A stretch of DNA of 64,000 nt from UBA12191 sp009937185 (GTDB lineage Bacteria > Planctomycetota > UBA8108 > UBA1146), in assembly GCA_938075155.1 (NCBI GenBank), contig CALJGL010000004.1, positions 1 through 64,000 of the forward strand. The letters are read 5' to 3'. Under the pieces are notes generated by a model. It had not been told where the DNA came from and ran no database searches. It saw nothing but the letters and a program-made list of their open reading frames with translations. Positions 24,831-32,748 of the stretch are shown here, one piece after another (position 1 is the stretch's first letter; each line of letters starts with the position of its first letter). The position numbers were made by a program, and so were the translations under genes.

Positions 24831-26843
24831 TTATTCAGGAAGAACCAGAGGAATCGTTAACTCCAAAGTTTCCAAACCACGACGGACAGCGAACTCGATG
24901 GAATCCAGTCCCTGGTATTGAAAAATAGTTTTCAGATCCTCGATCGTTCTCACCTCGGATCCACAGATCCTGATAATCCAGTCTCCCGGCTCGAGCCCGC
25001 CCTCAGAGGCGGAGAATCCTTCGACTATGCCCGTAACGAGAATACCCATCGCGTTCTCTTCGACGTCCAGTCCCAGAAATAGATCTTCAGGAGCACTCAA
25101 TGCCATAGAGGCAGGAACAGGTGCAGAGAATTCTGAAATAGAGGCAACAGCAGGCATGGGACGAGTCATCAACTGAACCCGATTCAATCCCCGCTCAACT
25201 TCTACTGTGACTCCAAAGTTATCACGATCCGACAAGGCTTCAGAAATTGCCATCAGTGAATCGATAGAGGACTCTTCGATTCGAATCAATCGATCACCCA
25301 CTTCGATTCCGGCTTCCTCGGCGAGACTGCCTGAGAGAACCCTCTCTACGATCACACCCGCCTCGGTCCAAACCACAACGACACCCAGAGGGTCCCGACG
25401 GGAGACACGCTCAGATTCGACGACCAAGACCTCAGGTGAAGCCTGTGAAGTCACAACCGAGGTATTCAATGCGACTGACGGTTTATTTTCAGGGATCACT
25501 TTGGATTGAGGGTCTTCTGTTGGGAAAACTCCCAATACCCCCTTTGCTTCCATCCGCTCGCCTGCACCACGGGAGTAATTGATCACGATGCTGTCGCCAG
25601 CTCTGAGATCCGTCAAAATGGTCCTTAATGAACCGATATCTGAGATTGTTCTCTCATTGACTGCAATAAGACGATCGCCAGATCGAAGACCCATCGATTC
25701 GGCACAGGATCCGGTGATCACCTCATCTATCAGTAATCCACCCTCTTGAACGGTTGGAACGATACCGAGGAATCCTGCGACGGTTGAAGCTCTCTCGAGA
25801 GAAAGGCCCTCCGCCTCCGCTTTTTCGGATCCCAGTTTCACCGTTGCGATCCAGGCAAGCCCTTCACGAAGAAAAGCGATCTCGATCTGGGAACCGGACT
25901 GAGTTCTTTGCAAAATGTCGCGAAGTCCAGCCACTGTACGGATGCGGGCGTCGCCCACACCGGTAATCACGTCACCCACTATCAAACCGGCGGCGGCGGC
26001 GTTAGATCCAGACTCCACTTCAGTCACTTCAATGCCAAAGTCGTCTTGCTGAAGAACGCTGATGCCCATCGAGACTCCGGGCTTTGAACTCTCTTCTTCA
26101 TCCGTCACAACTGGCGCATCAGTAATTTCAACAGCGCGAATGTCTTGGTCGGCAGATTTAAGTCTTCCTCGACCTTGAATTTGCATCACTCCATCGGGTC
26201 CCTTACGGGCCCACTTCATCACGATTCTATCTCCTGCAAATTTTTGCTCTCCGAGAATACGAATCAATGCCTCGGAAGATGCTGGAACACCCTCAACCTC
26301 AACGAGGACATCTCCAGTTTTCAATCCCATTCGGGCAGCAGTTCCACGGGGCTCGATGCTACTGACAACAGATAGATCTGCTGCGGAAATACCCACCCAC
26401 TCTGAGACTGATTCGTCAGCAGGGATTATCGAAAGACCGAGCTTACCGGGAGCCTGAGAGGCTGACAATTCTGATAACTGATAAGTCATCAGTTCCTTCT
26501 GCAACTGTTCGTTTTCTAACTCCAGTCGCTGAAGTTGAGCGGTCATCTCTTTCATGCGAATTCGAGCTTGCTCCAACTGTTCACGAGAATCGGATTCAAT
26601 CTCTTTTAATTGATTACGAGCGGCCTCGAGACGAGACCTAAATTCTGTACGTTGACGTTGAAGCCGATCTGAGAATTCCTTCTGCAGTTGCTCCAGCTCT
26701 TTAGAGAACTCTTCTTGGAGTTTTTCAAGATCATCGTCTATCTGCTCAAATGTCGGATTCGATTCCGGCATGGCAAACAATCCTGAACTGAATGAGAACA
26801 TCAAAAACAGCAGCGCTGCTCCGATAGTCTTGGCGTGGGTCAT
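24831..26843 (-). CDS. exported coiled-coil protein with five PDZ domains
   Basis: 670 residues. ATG at 26843 follows AAGGGA and opens a clear signal peptide ending near 'GLFAMPES'. Residues ~32-120 are a charged coiled coil ('LEQLQKEFSDRLQRQRTEF'). Five PDZ domains follow at about 130-215, 250-325, 345-420, 480-550 and 580-665, each with the pattern 'A..AGL..GD.I' (for example 'AAAAGLIVGDVITGVGD', 'AESMGLRSGDRLIAVNE'). No protease or other catalytic domain is present. Likely a periplasmic scaffold or regulator of envelope proteases; role inferred. A longer frame to 26975 has no ribosome site. Confidence 0.85.
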   Translation of the reverse strand: MTHAKTIGAALLFLMFSFSSGLFAMPESNPTFEQIDDDLEKLQEEFSKELEQLQKEFSDRLQRQRTEFRSRLEAARNQLKEIESDSREQLEQARIRMKEMTAQLQRLELENEQLQKELMTYQLSELSASQAPGKLGLSIIPADESVSEWVGISAADLSVVSSIEPRGTAARMGLKTGDVLVEVEGVPASSEALIRILGEQKFAGDRIVMKWARKGPDGVMQIQGRGRLKSADQDIRAVEITDAPVVTDEEESSKPGVSMGISVLQQDDFGIEVTEVESGSNAAAAGLIVGDVITGVGDARIRTVAGLRDILQRTQSGSQIEIAFLREGLAWIATVKLGSEKAEAEGLSLERASTVAGFLGIVPTVQEGGLLIDEVITGSCAESMGLRSGDRLIAVNERTISDIGSLRTILTDLRAGDSIVINYSRGAGERMEAKGVLGVFPTEDPQSKVIPENKPSVALNTSVVTSQASPEVLVVESERVSRRDPLGVVVVWTEAGVIVERVLSGSLAEEAGIEVGDRLIRIEESSIDSLMAISEALSDRDNFGVTVEVERGLNRVQLMTRPMPAVASISEFSAPVPASMALSAPEDLFLGLDVEENAMGILVTGIVEGFSASEGGLEPGDWIIRICGSEVRTIEDLKTIFQYQGLDSIEFAVRRGLETLELTIPLVLPE

Positions 26844-27068
26844 AACAAGTCCCTTCCGGTCTATCTGATTTTGCTGGAGGTGGATGATCGGTCGAATCAT
26901 GTGAGCGAAAAGTTCCCCCAGAACTTTCGACGAGTACCTGAAAAAGACGCCGTCGTCTTTCTCCCCCTTGAGCACTCATCGTCGTTAATGGATTTTAGAC
27001 CCAGGAAGGGTGGGATATCAACGACCCGAAGTGAAGTCCTTATGGACTTTTAGCAAATCTACCCCTGT

Positions 27069-28250
27069 TCAGGAGTCCTTTGACCCTGTTTCAAGGAATT
27101 TCGAAAGCCTATCCAGGGCGTCCTCGATCTCTTCGACAGGACGAGCGTAGGAGAGGCGGATGCACCCGGGGGTCCCAAATGCATCTCCGGGAACCGCGGC
27201 AACGCCAAACTCTTCTAATAATCCAAGGCAAAACTCATTGGAATCCGCGGCTATTTTCCCCTCCCCCAAATGGGCACGAAGGTCGACGAAAATATAAAAA
27301 GCACCCTTCGGTGAAACAAAATTCACTCCCGGCATCTTATCCAATCGATCGACAACGATTTCACGTCTCGCTTTAAAAGCTGAATACATCGACTGAAGTT
27401 CAGGATGATCCATTTTGGAGAGTGCCGTCGATACACAAGCCTGAGAGATACTGCAGGGGTTGGCAGCGTTATGACTCTGTAACCGTCCTATTGCAGAGGC
27501 TCGTTTGGGTTCACTAACACTCCAGCCCAATCGCCAACCGGTCATGGCAAACGATTTGGAAAGACCTGAAATGTAACTCACTCTTTCGGGGTCGATGCTA
27601 AAGGGACTATTCAATTGTCCTTCATGAATCAGTGCCTCATAAATTTCATCGCTCAAGATCCACAGATCATTATCACGTGCAAACTCGACCAACTCTAAAA
27701 CTTCTGAAGCACTACTCACTCTTCCAGTGGGATTTCCAGGTTCATTAAGAATGATTCCCATAGTCCGAGGAGTGAGTTTTTTTTCTAACGATTCGCGTGT
27801 CAGACGGAAGCCATCTTCGATCCGAGTTTCGACGGCCACCGGAATGCCATCCGCAAGTCGAACTAACTCCGGATAAGACACCCAATAAGGTGCCCCCATC
27901 AAAACTTCATCACCTGGATTCACCAAAGACAACAATGCCTGTGAGAGCGAATGCTTGACACCTGAAGACAAGACGACTTGATCCGGATCGACGGTTACAT
28001 TTCGGGTTCGTTGAACATGTTCACAAACCGCTTCTCTCGCTTCAGGATGTCCAGACGTCGCGGTGTATCGAGTCCAGCCGGAATCCATCGCTTCGTGGGC
28101 CACTTCACGAATAAATTTCGGGGTTTCGAAATCAGGTTCGCCGACACTGAGATTGATGATCTCCGACCCTTTCGCCCTCAATTCTTGAAGACGCGCATTA
28201 AGCGACAAGGTTGCAGACGGTGTGATGGTTCGGACTCTCTGGCTGATCAT
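27069..28250 (-). CDS. pyridoxal-phosphate aminotransferase, aspartate aminotransferase-like
   Basis: 393 residues, fold-type I class I/II. 'NLSVGEPDFETPKFI' at the N-terminus, 'YTATSGHPEARE', 'NEPGNPTGRV' (Asn contacting the pyridine ring), 'LSDEIYEALIH', PLP-lysine in 'SGLSKSFAMTGWRLGW' and the substrate carboxylate Arg in 'GCIRLSYA'. These fit the subgroup Ib aspartate/prephenate aminotransferases. ATG at 28250 follows AGGAGAG; a frame start at 28268 would overlap that site. Amino-donor specificity cannot be fixed from sequence. Confidence 0.93.
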   Translation of the reverse strand: MISQRVRTITPSATLSLNARLQELRAKGSEIINLSVGEPDFETPKFIREVAHEAMDSGWTRYTATSGHPEAREAVCEHVQRTRNVTVDPDQVVLSSGVKHSLSQALLSLVNPGDEVLMGAPYWVSYPELVRLADGIPVAVETRIEDGFRLTRESLEKKLTPRTMGIILNEPGNPTGRVSSASEVLELVEFARDNDLWILSDEIYEALIHEGQLNSPFSIDPERVSYISGLSKSFAMTGWRLGWSVSEPKRASAIGRLQSHNAANPCSISQACVSTALSKMDHPELQSMYSAFKARREIVVDRLDKMPGVNFVSPKGAFYIFVDLRAHLGEGKIAADSNEFCLGLLEEFGVAAVPGDAFGTPGCIRLSYARPVEEIEDALDRLSKFLETGSKDS

Positions 28251-28470
28251 GGCTTTCTCTCCTGACATTCACGGCTATTTTTCCTGCCGGACAATCGGGA
28301 TCTTAGCCCTGTCAAGACGCCGAGGCGAGGTGAACGGGTTTACAACAGTAAAGAAGGGCAAAGTTGCGAGCCCGCCCTAAATGGCTAAGATGAGGGCTGG
28401 TGCAGTTGAGCCTGGCGAGCTATATCTCGCCAAATTCAATCAGGAACTCCCGCAAAGAAAGATTTCGGTG

Positions 28471-29370
28471 ATGCCAAAAACACATTTACGAGGGCAATTA
28501 GCCTTCATATTGCTAGTTTTCACCCTCGCTTTGAGTCCATTGGATGCGCAGGAAAACTTCACTCGGGGTGATTGCAACCTCGATGATCAGGTAAATATTG
28601 CAGATGCCGTCATCGGGTTAGCGATTCTTTTTTCAGGAGCAGGGCCTGCACTCTGTCCAGATTCCTGTGACATCAACGATGATGGAGGAAGCGACATCAG
28701 CGATCCCATCTTCCTTTTGGGGAATCTCTTCGGATCGGGAAGTCCACCCCCTGCGCCCAACGATTGTGGACCCGATCCCACACCGGACGGCCTCGGTTGT
28801 CCAACAACCAGTGCCGGCTGTGTTTCAACTCCTGAAATCTGTGATAATGGCATAGACGATGACGGAGATAGCCTCGTCGATTGCCAAGATCCGGATTGCG
28901 CAGGTCCACTGTGCGTCGAAATCTGTGATAACGGCCTGGATGATGACTTCGACAACAATATCGATTGTGATGATAGTGACTGCATTTCAGTTCCCAACTG
29001 CGCGATCGCACTTTCTTACTCAGCCGATATTTACACTCAAGTCATCGATGCCCAGTGCACGGTATGCCATGCTCCACCATCAAACTTTGGAGGATTGAAT
29101 CTCGCTGATACGGCAACCAACGATTCATATGCCACCATCGTGAATCAGCCTTCCGACGAATGCGGAGCCTACGACTTCGTGGAACCCTTTGATTCCCAGG
29201 CCAGTTGGCTTTTTCGGAAGATCGTGGGAACGCATGTCGAGGCCGCGACAGCCGCAGGCTGCTCGACTGCTGCCGCAGGGAGCCAAATGCCTATCGGAGG
29301 GTTCTGTTGCCTCAGTACGGCAGATATACAGTTGATTCAGGACTGGATCGACCAAGGGGCAGAGCCGTAA
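28471..29370 (+). CDS. secreted protein with dockerin-like repeats, MopE-like Asp/Cys repeats and a CxxCH domain
   Basis: 299 residues. Signal peptide to about 'PLDAQE'. Two dockerin-like motifs (~30-95; 'GDCNLDDQVNIADAVIG', 'CDINDDGGSDISDPI'). Then two MopE-type calcium-binding repeats ('EICDNGIDDDGDSLVDCQD', 'EICDNGLDDDFDNNIDCDD'). The C-terminal ~110 residues contain CTVCH, a covalent heme attachment motif, in a layout like planctomycete cytochrome c-type (PSCyt) domains, with a possible Met ligand in 'SQMPIGG'. The upstream in-frame ATG at 28381 would bury the signal peptide. It looks like an exported calcium-binding cytochrome; electron partner unknown. Confidence 0.72.
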   Translation: MPKTHLRGQLAFILLVFTLALSPLDAQENFTRGDCNLDDQVNIADAVIGLAILFSGAGPALCPDSCDINDDGGSDISDPIFLLGNLFGSGSPPPAPNDCGPDPTPDGLGCPTTSAGCVSTPEICDNGIDDDGDSLVDCQDPDCAGPLCVEICDNGLDDDFDNNIDCDDSDCISVPNCAIALSYSADIYTQVIDAQCTVCHAPPSNFGGLNLADTATNDSYATIVNQPSDECGAYDFVEPFDSQASWLFRKIVGTHVEAATAAGCSTAAAGSQMPIGGFCCLSTADIQLIQDWIDQGAEP

Positions 29371-29416
29371 AGATCGGATATTCTGGGAAGTTCTGGTGGC
29401 AATATCCTCGTCAAAC

Positions 29417-29444
29417 TTGACATATGGATCTCGCCATCTAAACT
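29417..29444 (+). promoter_or_regulatory. sigma-70-type promoter of tRNA-Leu
   Basis: A consensus -35 TTGACA at 29417-29422, a 16-base spacer and -10 TAAACT at 29439-29444. The tRNA begins 18 bases downstream, as expected for a tRNA promoter. Confidence 0.65.
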
Positions 29445-29461
29445 TCCTGTTTCCGATCCTG

Positions 29462-29545
29462 GCCGAGGTGGCGGAACTGGCAGACGCGTCAGACTAAGGA
29501 TCTGATGAGCTTAGGCTCATGGGGGTTCGAGTCCCCCCCTCGGCA
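29462..29545 (+). tRNA. tRNA-Leu (anticodon TAA)
   Basis: 84 bases. Acceptor stem GCCGAGG/CCTCGGC, discriminator A. Anticodon arm TCAGA-CTAAGGA-TCTGA gives anticodon TAA. A long variable arm (TGAGCTTAGGCTCA) makes it class II. T arm GGGGG-TTCGAGT-CCCCC. The CCA end is not encoded. Confidence 0.97.
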
Positions 29546-29704
29546 CTCTTTAACTCCTTACTCCTCTCTTTCGGGGTCAACAGCTCTTCTTTCGGGGTCA
29601 ACAGCGCTCGTTCGGGGTAAACAGTTCCCCTATTTCTATTTCGGGGAAAAGAGTTTCCTCATTTCGGAACAAAAGATTCCCCCGTTCAGAATAAAGCCTC
29701 TTCC
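29546..29704 (+). repeat. degenerate 'TTCGGGG' repeats downstream of tRNA-Leu
   Basis: Three copies of a TTCGGGGTCAACAG-like unit (near 29570, 29591 and 29611) are followed by looser TTTCGGGG, TTTCGGAA and TTCAGAAT variants to about 29690. No gene. This may be the 3' trailer of the tRNA transcript. Confidence 0.6.
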
Positions 29705-29949
29705 TCACTGCAGTTGAAATCGATACGGCAGTGATAGTTCTCTCAATTTTTTCCTGAGACTTTCCAACACGTCTATCAGTCTGTATTCAGTGACTTTCAA
29801 ATTGGATATCCACTGTGTTGAGAACGTGACTGTGTTGAGAACATGACTGTGTTGAGAACGTGACTGTGTTGAGAACGTGACTGTGTTGAATAAAACTGTA
29901 TGCCTGAAGCCTCTGCACTTCGAATGAAACAATCCTTCGAACGGACCAT
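29705..29949. repeat. noncoding stretch with a 17-bp tandem repeat (29815-29889)
   Basis: GTGTTGAGAACGTGACT is repeated head to tail from 29815, 29832 (one change), 29849, 29866 and partially 29883. The 17-base unit shifts frame every copy, and the 82-codon minus frame spanning it has no ribosome site, so I treat the stretch as noncoding. Confidence 0.75.
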
Positions 29950-30657
29950 TCAAGCTTGTGGAGATCTCAATAATTCAGGAAGAACCGTCGCTGCTGTTCC
30001 ACAAATCGATTGAGCCGAATCTTTCAAAACGGGTTCAGGGTTCACTTCCAATACGTGGGCGCCATTCTTCAGAGCCAGAGTGACAAGACCCGCAGCAGGA
30101 TAGACGATCGCTGAAGTGCCAATGACAAGTACAAGGTCAGCATTGCTCATGAGATCGGTGGCGCGAGACCACCCATTCTCTGGGAGTGGCTCACCAAACC
30201 AAACCACCGACGGACGAAACCTCCCACCACATGAACACAAACCAGCGTCCGTCTCCTCAACAGTTTCTTGACAGCGATGACAATGCTCACTCCAAATAGA
30301 ACCATGCAACTCAATCACTTCCGGACAACCACTTTCCTGATGAAGCCCATCCACATTCTGAGTCACCACGCTCACCGCTGAACCTCTTTTTTTTGTCCAT
30401 TCACCCAAGGCGACATGACCAGGATGCAATTCGACTTGCTTCAATAATTCCCTTCGCCAGCGGTAGAATTCTAAAACCTCTTCTGGCGAAGAAGCGAAAA
30501 ACTCTGGTGTGGCAATCTCCTCGGCGCGCCGACCTCGCCACAGACCAGACTTCCCTCGGAATGTAGGCACTCCACTTTCGGCACTCATTCCAGCTCCTGT
30601 AAAAACAACGACCTTTTCAGATTGAAGTATCATTTGCTGTTCTCGCATCAGGTTCAT
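29950..30657 (-). CDS. cobB: NAD-dependent protein deacylase (sirtuin)
   Basis: 235 residues. Sir2 motifs in order: 'VVFTGAGMSAESGVPTFRG', 'SVVTQNVDGLHQESG', catalytic His in 'IELHGSIW', zinc cysteines in 'CHRC' and 'CSCGG', 'VVWFGEPLP', 'VIGTSAIVYPAAGL' and 'EVNPEPV'. Removes acyl groups from lysines using NAD+. The class III-like desuccinylase residues (Tyr/Arg in 'EFYRWRRELL') are suggestive but need alignment. Stand-alone gene, with no adjacent acetyltransferase. Confidence 0.94.
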   Translation of the reverse strand: MNLMREQQMILQSEKVVVFTGAGMSAESGVPTFRGKSGLWRGRRAEEIATPEFFASSPEEVLEFYRWRRELLKQVELHPGHVALGEWTKKRGSAVSVVTQNVDGLHQESGCPEVIELHGSIWSEHCHRCQETVEETDAGLCSCGGRFRPSVVWFGEPLPENGWSRATDLMSNADLVLVIGTSAIVYPAAGLVTLALKNGAHVLEVNPEPVLKDSAQSICGTAATVLPELLRSPQA

Positions 30658-30812
30658 GACTGGATATGCCTCTCATGAATGCGGTACGGCAAGATAATAT
30701 TCTCGAGAGTATGAGAACTTCGAGAGTGGAGAACGGACCTCCGTTCACATATCTCAAAACCAGTTCACTTCTCTTTAATGATTTTGCATAAAAAACTGTG
30801 CGTAAAAAACTG
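30658..30812. other. intergenic, no gene seen
   Basis: Region between the sirtuin start and the H1-like terminator. It contains short inverted CTCGAGAG/CTCGAAG-type sequences near 30702-30730 but no convincing gene. Confidence 0.35.
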
Positions 30813-30857
30813 TAATAAAAAAACGCGGAGGTACGGGTTGATTCCCGTACCTCCGCG
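30813..30857 (-). terminator. Rho-independent terminator of the H1-like transcript
   Basis: Perfect 14-bp stem CGCGGAGGTACGGG/CCCGTACCTCCGCG (30824-30837 and 30844-30857), six-base loop. On the minus strand it is followed by TTTTTTTATTA. It lies 180 bases after the stop of the H1-like gene. Confidence 0.95.
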
Positions 30858-31035
30858 CATGAGCCCCGGAGAATACGTAGGCGACGCTAACGCCTTCAGG
30901 TGTTCTCCTGTAAACTTCGTCTCTCTAAACGTTCAACCGATCAATCCCAGTAACTGTACTTAGGACTGGTGTCCGGTTTCTGCTTCGAAAGAGAAGCCCT
31001 CTTTCGCCAGGGCCTCGCTTGACCTGAAGGCGAAC
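30858..31035 (-). ncRNA. structured 3' region of the H1-like transcript, or small RNA
   Basis: On the minus strand, CGCCTTCAGGT (31032-31022), three bases after the stop codon, is complementary to ACCTGAAGGCG (30901-30891). Inside, CGAAAGAG/CTCTTTCG forms an 8-bp hairpin with a five-base loop. A further GGAGAA...TTCTCC stem enclosing AGGCG/CGCCT precedes the terminator, and its AGGCG overlaps the long-range arm, so alternative folds are possible. No ribosome site or recognised RNA family. It is either a long structured 3' UTR or a small RNA processed from it. Confidence 0.5.
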
Positions 31036-31188
31036 TTACTTTTTTCTACGCGTGGTCTTTCTCTTGGCCGCCTTCTTAGCGACCTTCTTCTTGGCTACCT
31101 TCTTCTTGGCAGTCTTTTTCTTAGCTACCTTTTTCTTAGCAACCTTTTTCTTGGCTGCTTTCTTTCTCGCTACCTTTTTCTTGGCCAT
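31036..31188 (-). CDS. histone H1-like lysine-rich DNA-binding protein
   Basis: 50 residues, mostly AKKK(V/T) pentads ('MAKKKVARKKAAKKKVAKKK'), ending 'RKTTRRKK'. This is the composition of the eukaryotic H1 tail and of chlamydial Hc2-type nucleoid proteins. It is expected to bind DNA nonspecifically in the nucleoid. ATG at 31188 with AGGAG seven bases upstream; the longer frame to 31275 is GC-rich leader. The last sense codons AGA AAA AAG form the A_AAA_AAG slippery heptamer next to the stop, with an open -1 frame down to 30941 (32 more residues, basic). Confidence 0.85.
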   Translation of the reverse strand: MAKKKVARKKAAKKKVAKKKVAKKKTAKKKVAKKKVAKKAAKRKTTRRKK

Positions 31189-31810
31189 GAGCCAACTCCT
31201 ATCGGGGGACATGCCCCTCAATCCTGATGCTCCCGCCCCCCTCCGAGGGGACGACCGGTGAACGGAGTGGGGCAACCACTGCCCTGCCGCTCGCCGATAG
31301 AAATCTCCAAGAGTATGCGGGAAAAAAGACTATAGATGCAAGACACAACTTGAAAGTTCCATGACAGTTAGATCATCCGAGGTGAACGGATGGACAACTG
31401 TTGCATCGAAAACTGGAATGGAATTTATATGAAATCATCTGCCTGCCACCAGGATGGCACTAAAATTCCAGCGTGGATGATAACGATTCACCGCCCGGTA
31501 AGGCGAAAGCGTCCTCTTACCATTCCAAAATTGGAATAGCCAAAAGGATGAGGACAATAAGAGAGGGAGTCGAGACAACCCTTCCCCTGGGCTGGTCGAT
31601 GAAGAAATGACCAAAAGAGATCTCGCTTAATCAAATCGGAGGACATTCACAGTCTCACCCAAAGAAAGATGAGCTAAAGAATTTTCCCCACGACTTCATT
31701 TTTGCGTTCAAGGCACCTCCGGATTTCCCCTTCCGAAATGGTTCCTCTCTCGTTCTGTAAGTATGTTAACGAAACAATTTAATGAAGTTCAACATTTTTT
31801 TTCTCTCCAG
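31189..31810. other. long intergenic region with leader of the H1-like gene and a structured block
   Basis: About 620 bases without a gene. Nearest the H1-like gene are GC-rich inverted repeats (GGGG/CCCC around 31206-31260). A possible minus-strand promoter has TTGCAT and CATACT separated by 18 bases near 31313-31342. At 31419-31555 several stems cluster: TGGAATTT/AAATTCCA, CCTG/CAGG, GGTAAG-GCGAAAGC-CTTACC with a GNRA-type loop, and ATTCCA/TGGAAT. The rest shows nothing I can name. Confidence 0.4.
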
Positions 31811-31847
31811 CCAAAAAAAAATCGCAGGCGGCCATGACCACCTGCGA
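31811..31847 (-). terminator. Rho-independent terminator
   Basis: TCGCAGGCGG / CCACCTGCGA (31822-31847) forms a stem with a short loop. The minus-strand product continues into nine T (complement of 31813-31821). It ends the two-gene transcript 33359-31873. Confidence 0.92.
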
Positions 31848-31872
31848 CGAAAACTACATTTTTTTGTCTCAA

Positions 31873-32748
31873 TTATCTCTGCGCGGAGACCTGAATCGGA
31901 ACCAACGACGACAACACAGTCGTCAACAATCCCTCGCTGATTTCTTCTGATCCATTCTCTCTGTAGACAGAAATAAGCAACTGAGAATTATCGGAATCGG
32001 GCCGGATTAAGGCATGAACACAGTCATGCGAACCATTTTGCGTTGTAGTCTCTCTCGACCACATACTTTCCAAATGGTCGACGAGCGAAACAAAACCATT
32101 TCGCTTTTCCTTAAAACCATGCTCCTCAAGTGTCCCCAATAAACCAGCAGCGGCCCGATCAACCGCGAGCTCTCCTCCAGAATATCGATCAAGAGAAATC
32201 AGAACTCCCCCATTGGGAGATTGTACTTTTATCGAGTTCTCGGAATCACGGACTGACCAATTCTCTGGAACTTCCATGGAAAAACTGAGGTGCGTAAAAA
32301 CTCGTTGTTCAAAATTTGGGAACTTTTTCACGGACGAAACAATACTCGAGTCGTCCAATACGGGCTCGACTGCGAGTTCAGTTGAAACTAAATCGCTGGG
32401 TTCCTGGTCGACCTCAACTAAATCGGTAACGGGTTCTCCATGTAACTCTTCGAAATCCGGAAGTTGTATTTCTTCAGTCAGTGCATTTGAAGCCTGAATG
32501 TTTTTAGAACTTCTGTACTGAAGAATGTACTGCTCTTCATCTTTACTGAGCACGACAGACTCAATAAAACGATGGTATATCGTCGTCCGTCCATTACCCC
32601 AAGTCATGATGACTTTCTCTTCGTCACTGGCAATGATCTTGCCATTGATAACATGCCCGTTCTTAAGAACGATGGTTCCTGCGAATAGGAATCTAGGGGT
32701 CAATAAAAACAGGAACGCTAGCAGGCAAAGAAATAACTTATTCATCAT
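31873..32748 (-). CDS. exported protein with N-terminal LSm-like 'KNGxxINGKI' motif
   Basis: 291 residues. Signal peptide to about 'RFLFAGT'. Residues ~24-70 read 'TIVLKNGHVINGKIIASDE', a short beta-barrel-like motif also found at the mature N-terminus of the protein at 43409-45094. A low-complexity acidic linker follows. Residues ~140-290 form a second domain ('LSFSMEVPENWSVRDSENS', 'VSLVDHLESMWSRET') resembling PsbP/DUF1795-type stress-response folds, which is only a resemblance. The ATG overlaps the upstream stop (ATGA), so the two proteins are co-made. Confidence 0.65.
   Translation of the reverse strand: MMNKLFLCLLAFLFLLTPRFLFAGTIVLKNGHVINGKIIASDEEKVIMTWGNGRTTIYHRFIESVVLSKDEEQYILQYRSSKNIQASNALTEEIQLPDFEELHGEPVTDLVEVDQEPSDLVSTELAVEPVLDDSSIVSSVKKFPNFEQRVFTHLSFSMEVPENWSVRDSENSIKVQSPNGGVLISLDRYSGGELAVDRAAAGLLGTLEEHGFKEKRNGFVSLVDHLESMWSRETTTQNGSHDCVHALIRPDSDNSQLLISVYRENGSEEISEGLLTTVLSSLVPIQVSAQR

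Noticed and set aside
29462..29545. tRNA-Leu as an att site of an integrated element
   Set aside because: No integrase, no direct repeat of the tRNA 3' end and ordinary chromosomal genes on both sides.
29815..29889. Possible CRISPR array
   Set aside because: The 17-bp units are directly adjacent without spacers, and no cas gene is present.
29705..29953. 82-codon minus-strand frame through the 17-bp array
   Set aside because: The repeat unit is not a multiple of three, so each repeat copy is read in a different frame; no start site.
30778..30963. 61-codon plus-strand frame
   Set aside because: Runs through the perfect 14-bp terminator hairpin; product shows no natural features.
30813..31035. 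tmRNA, 6S RNA, SRP RNA or RNase P RNA at the structured region
   Set aside because: No tRNA-like ends or tag frame, no GGAAGG/AGCA SRP loop, no GAGGAAAGTCC core of RNase P, and no clear 6S central bubble.
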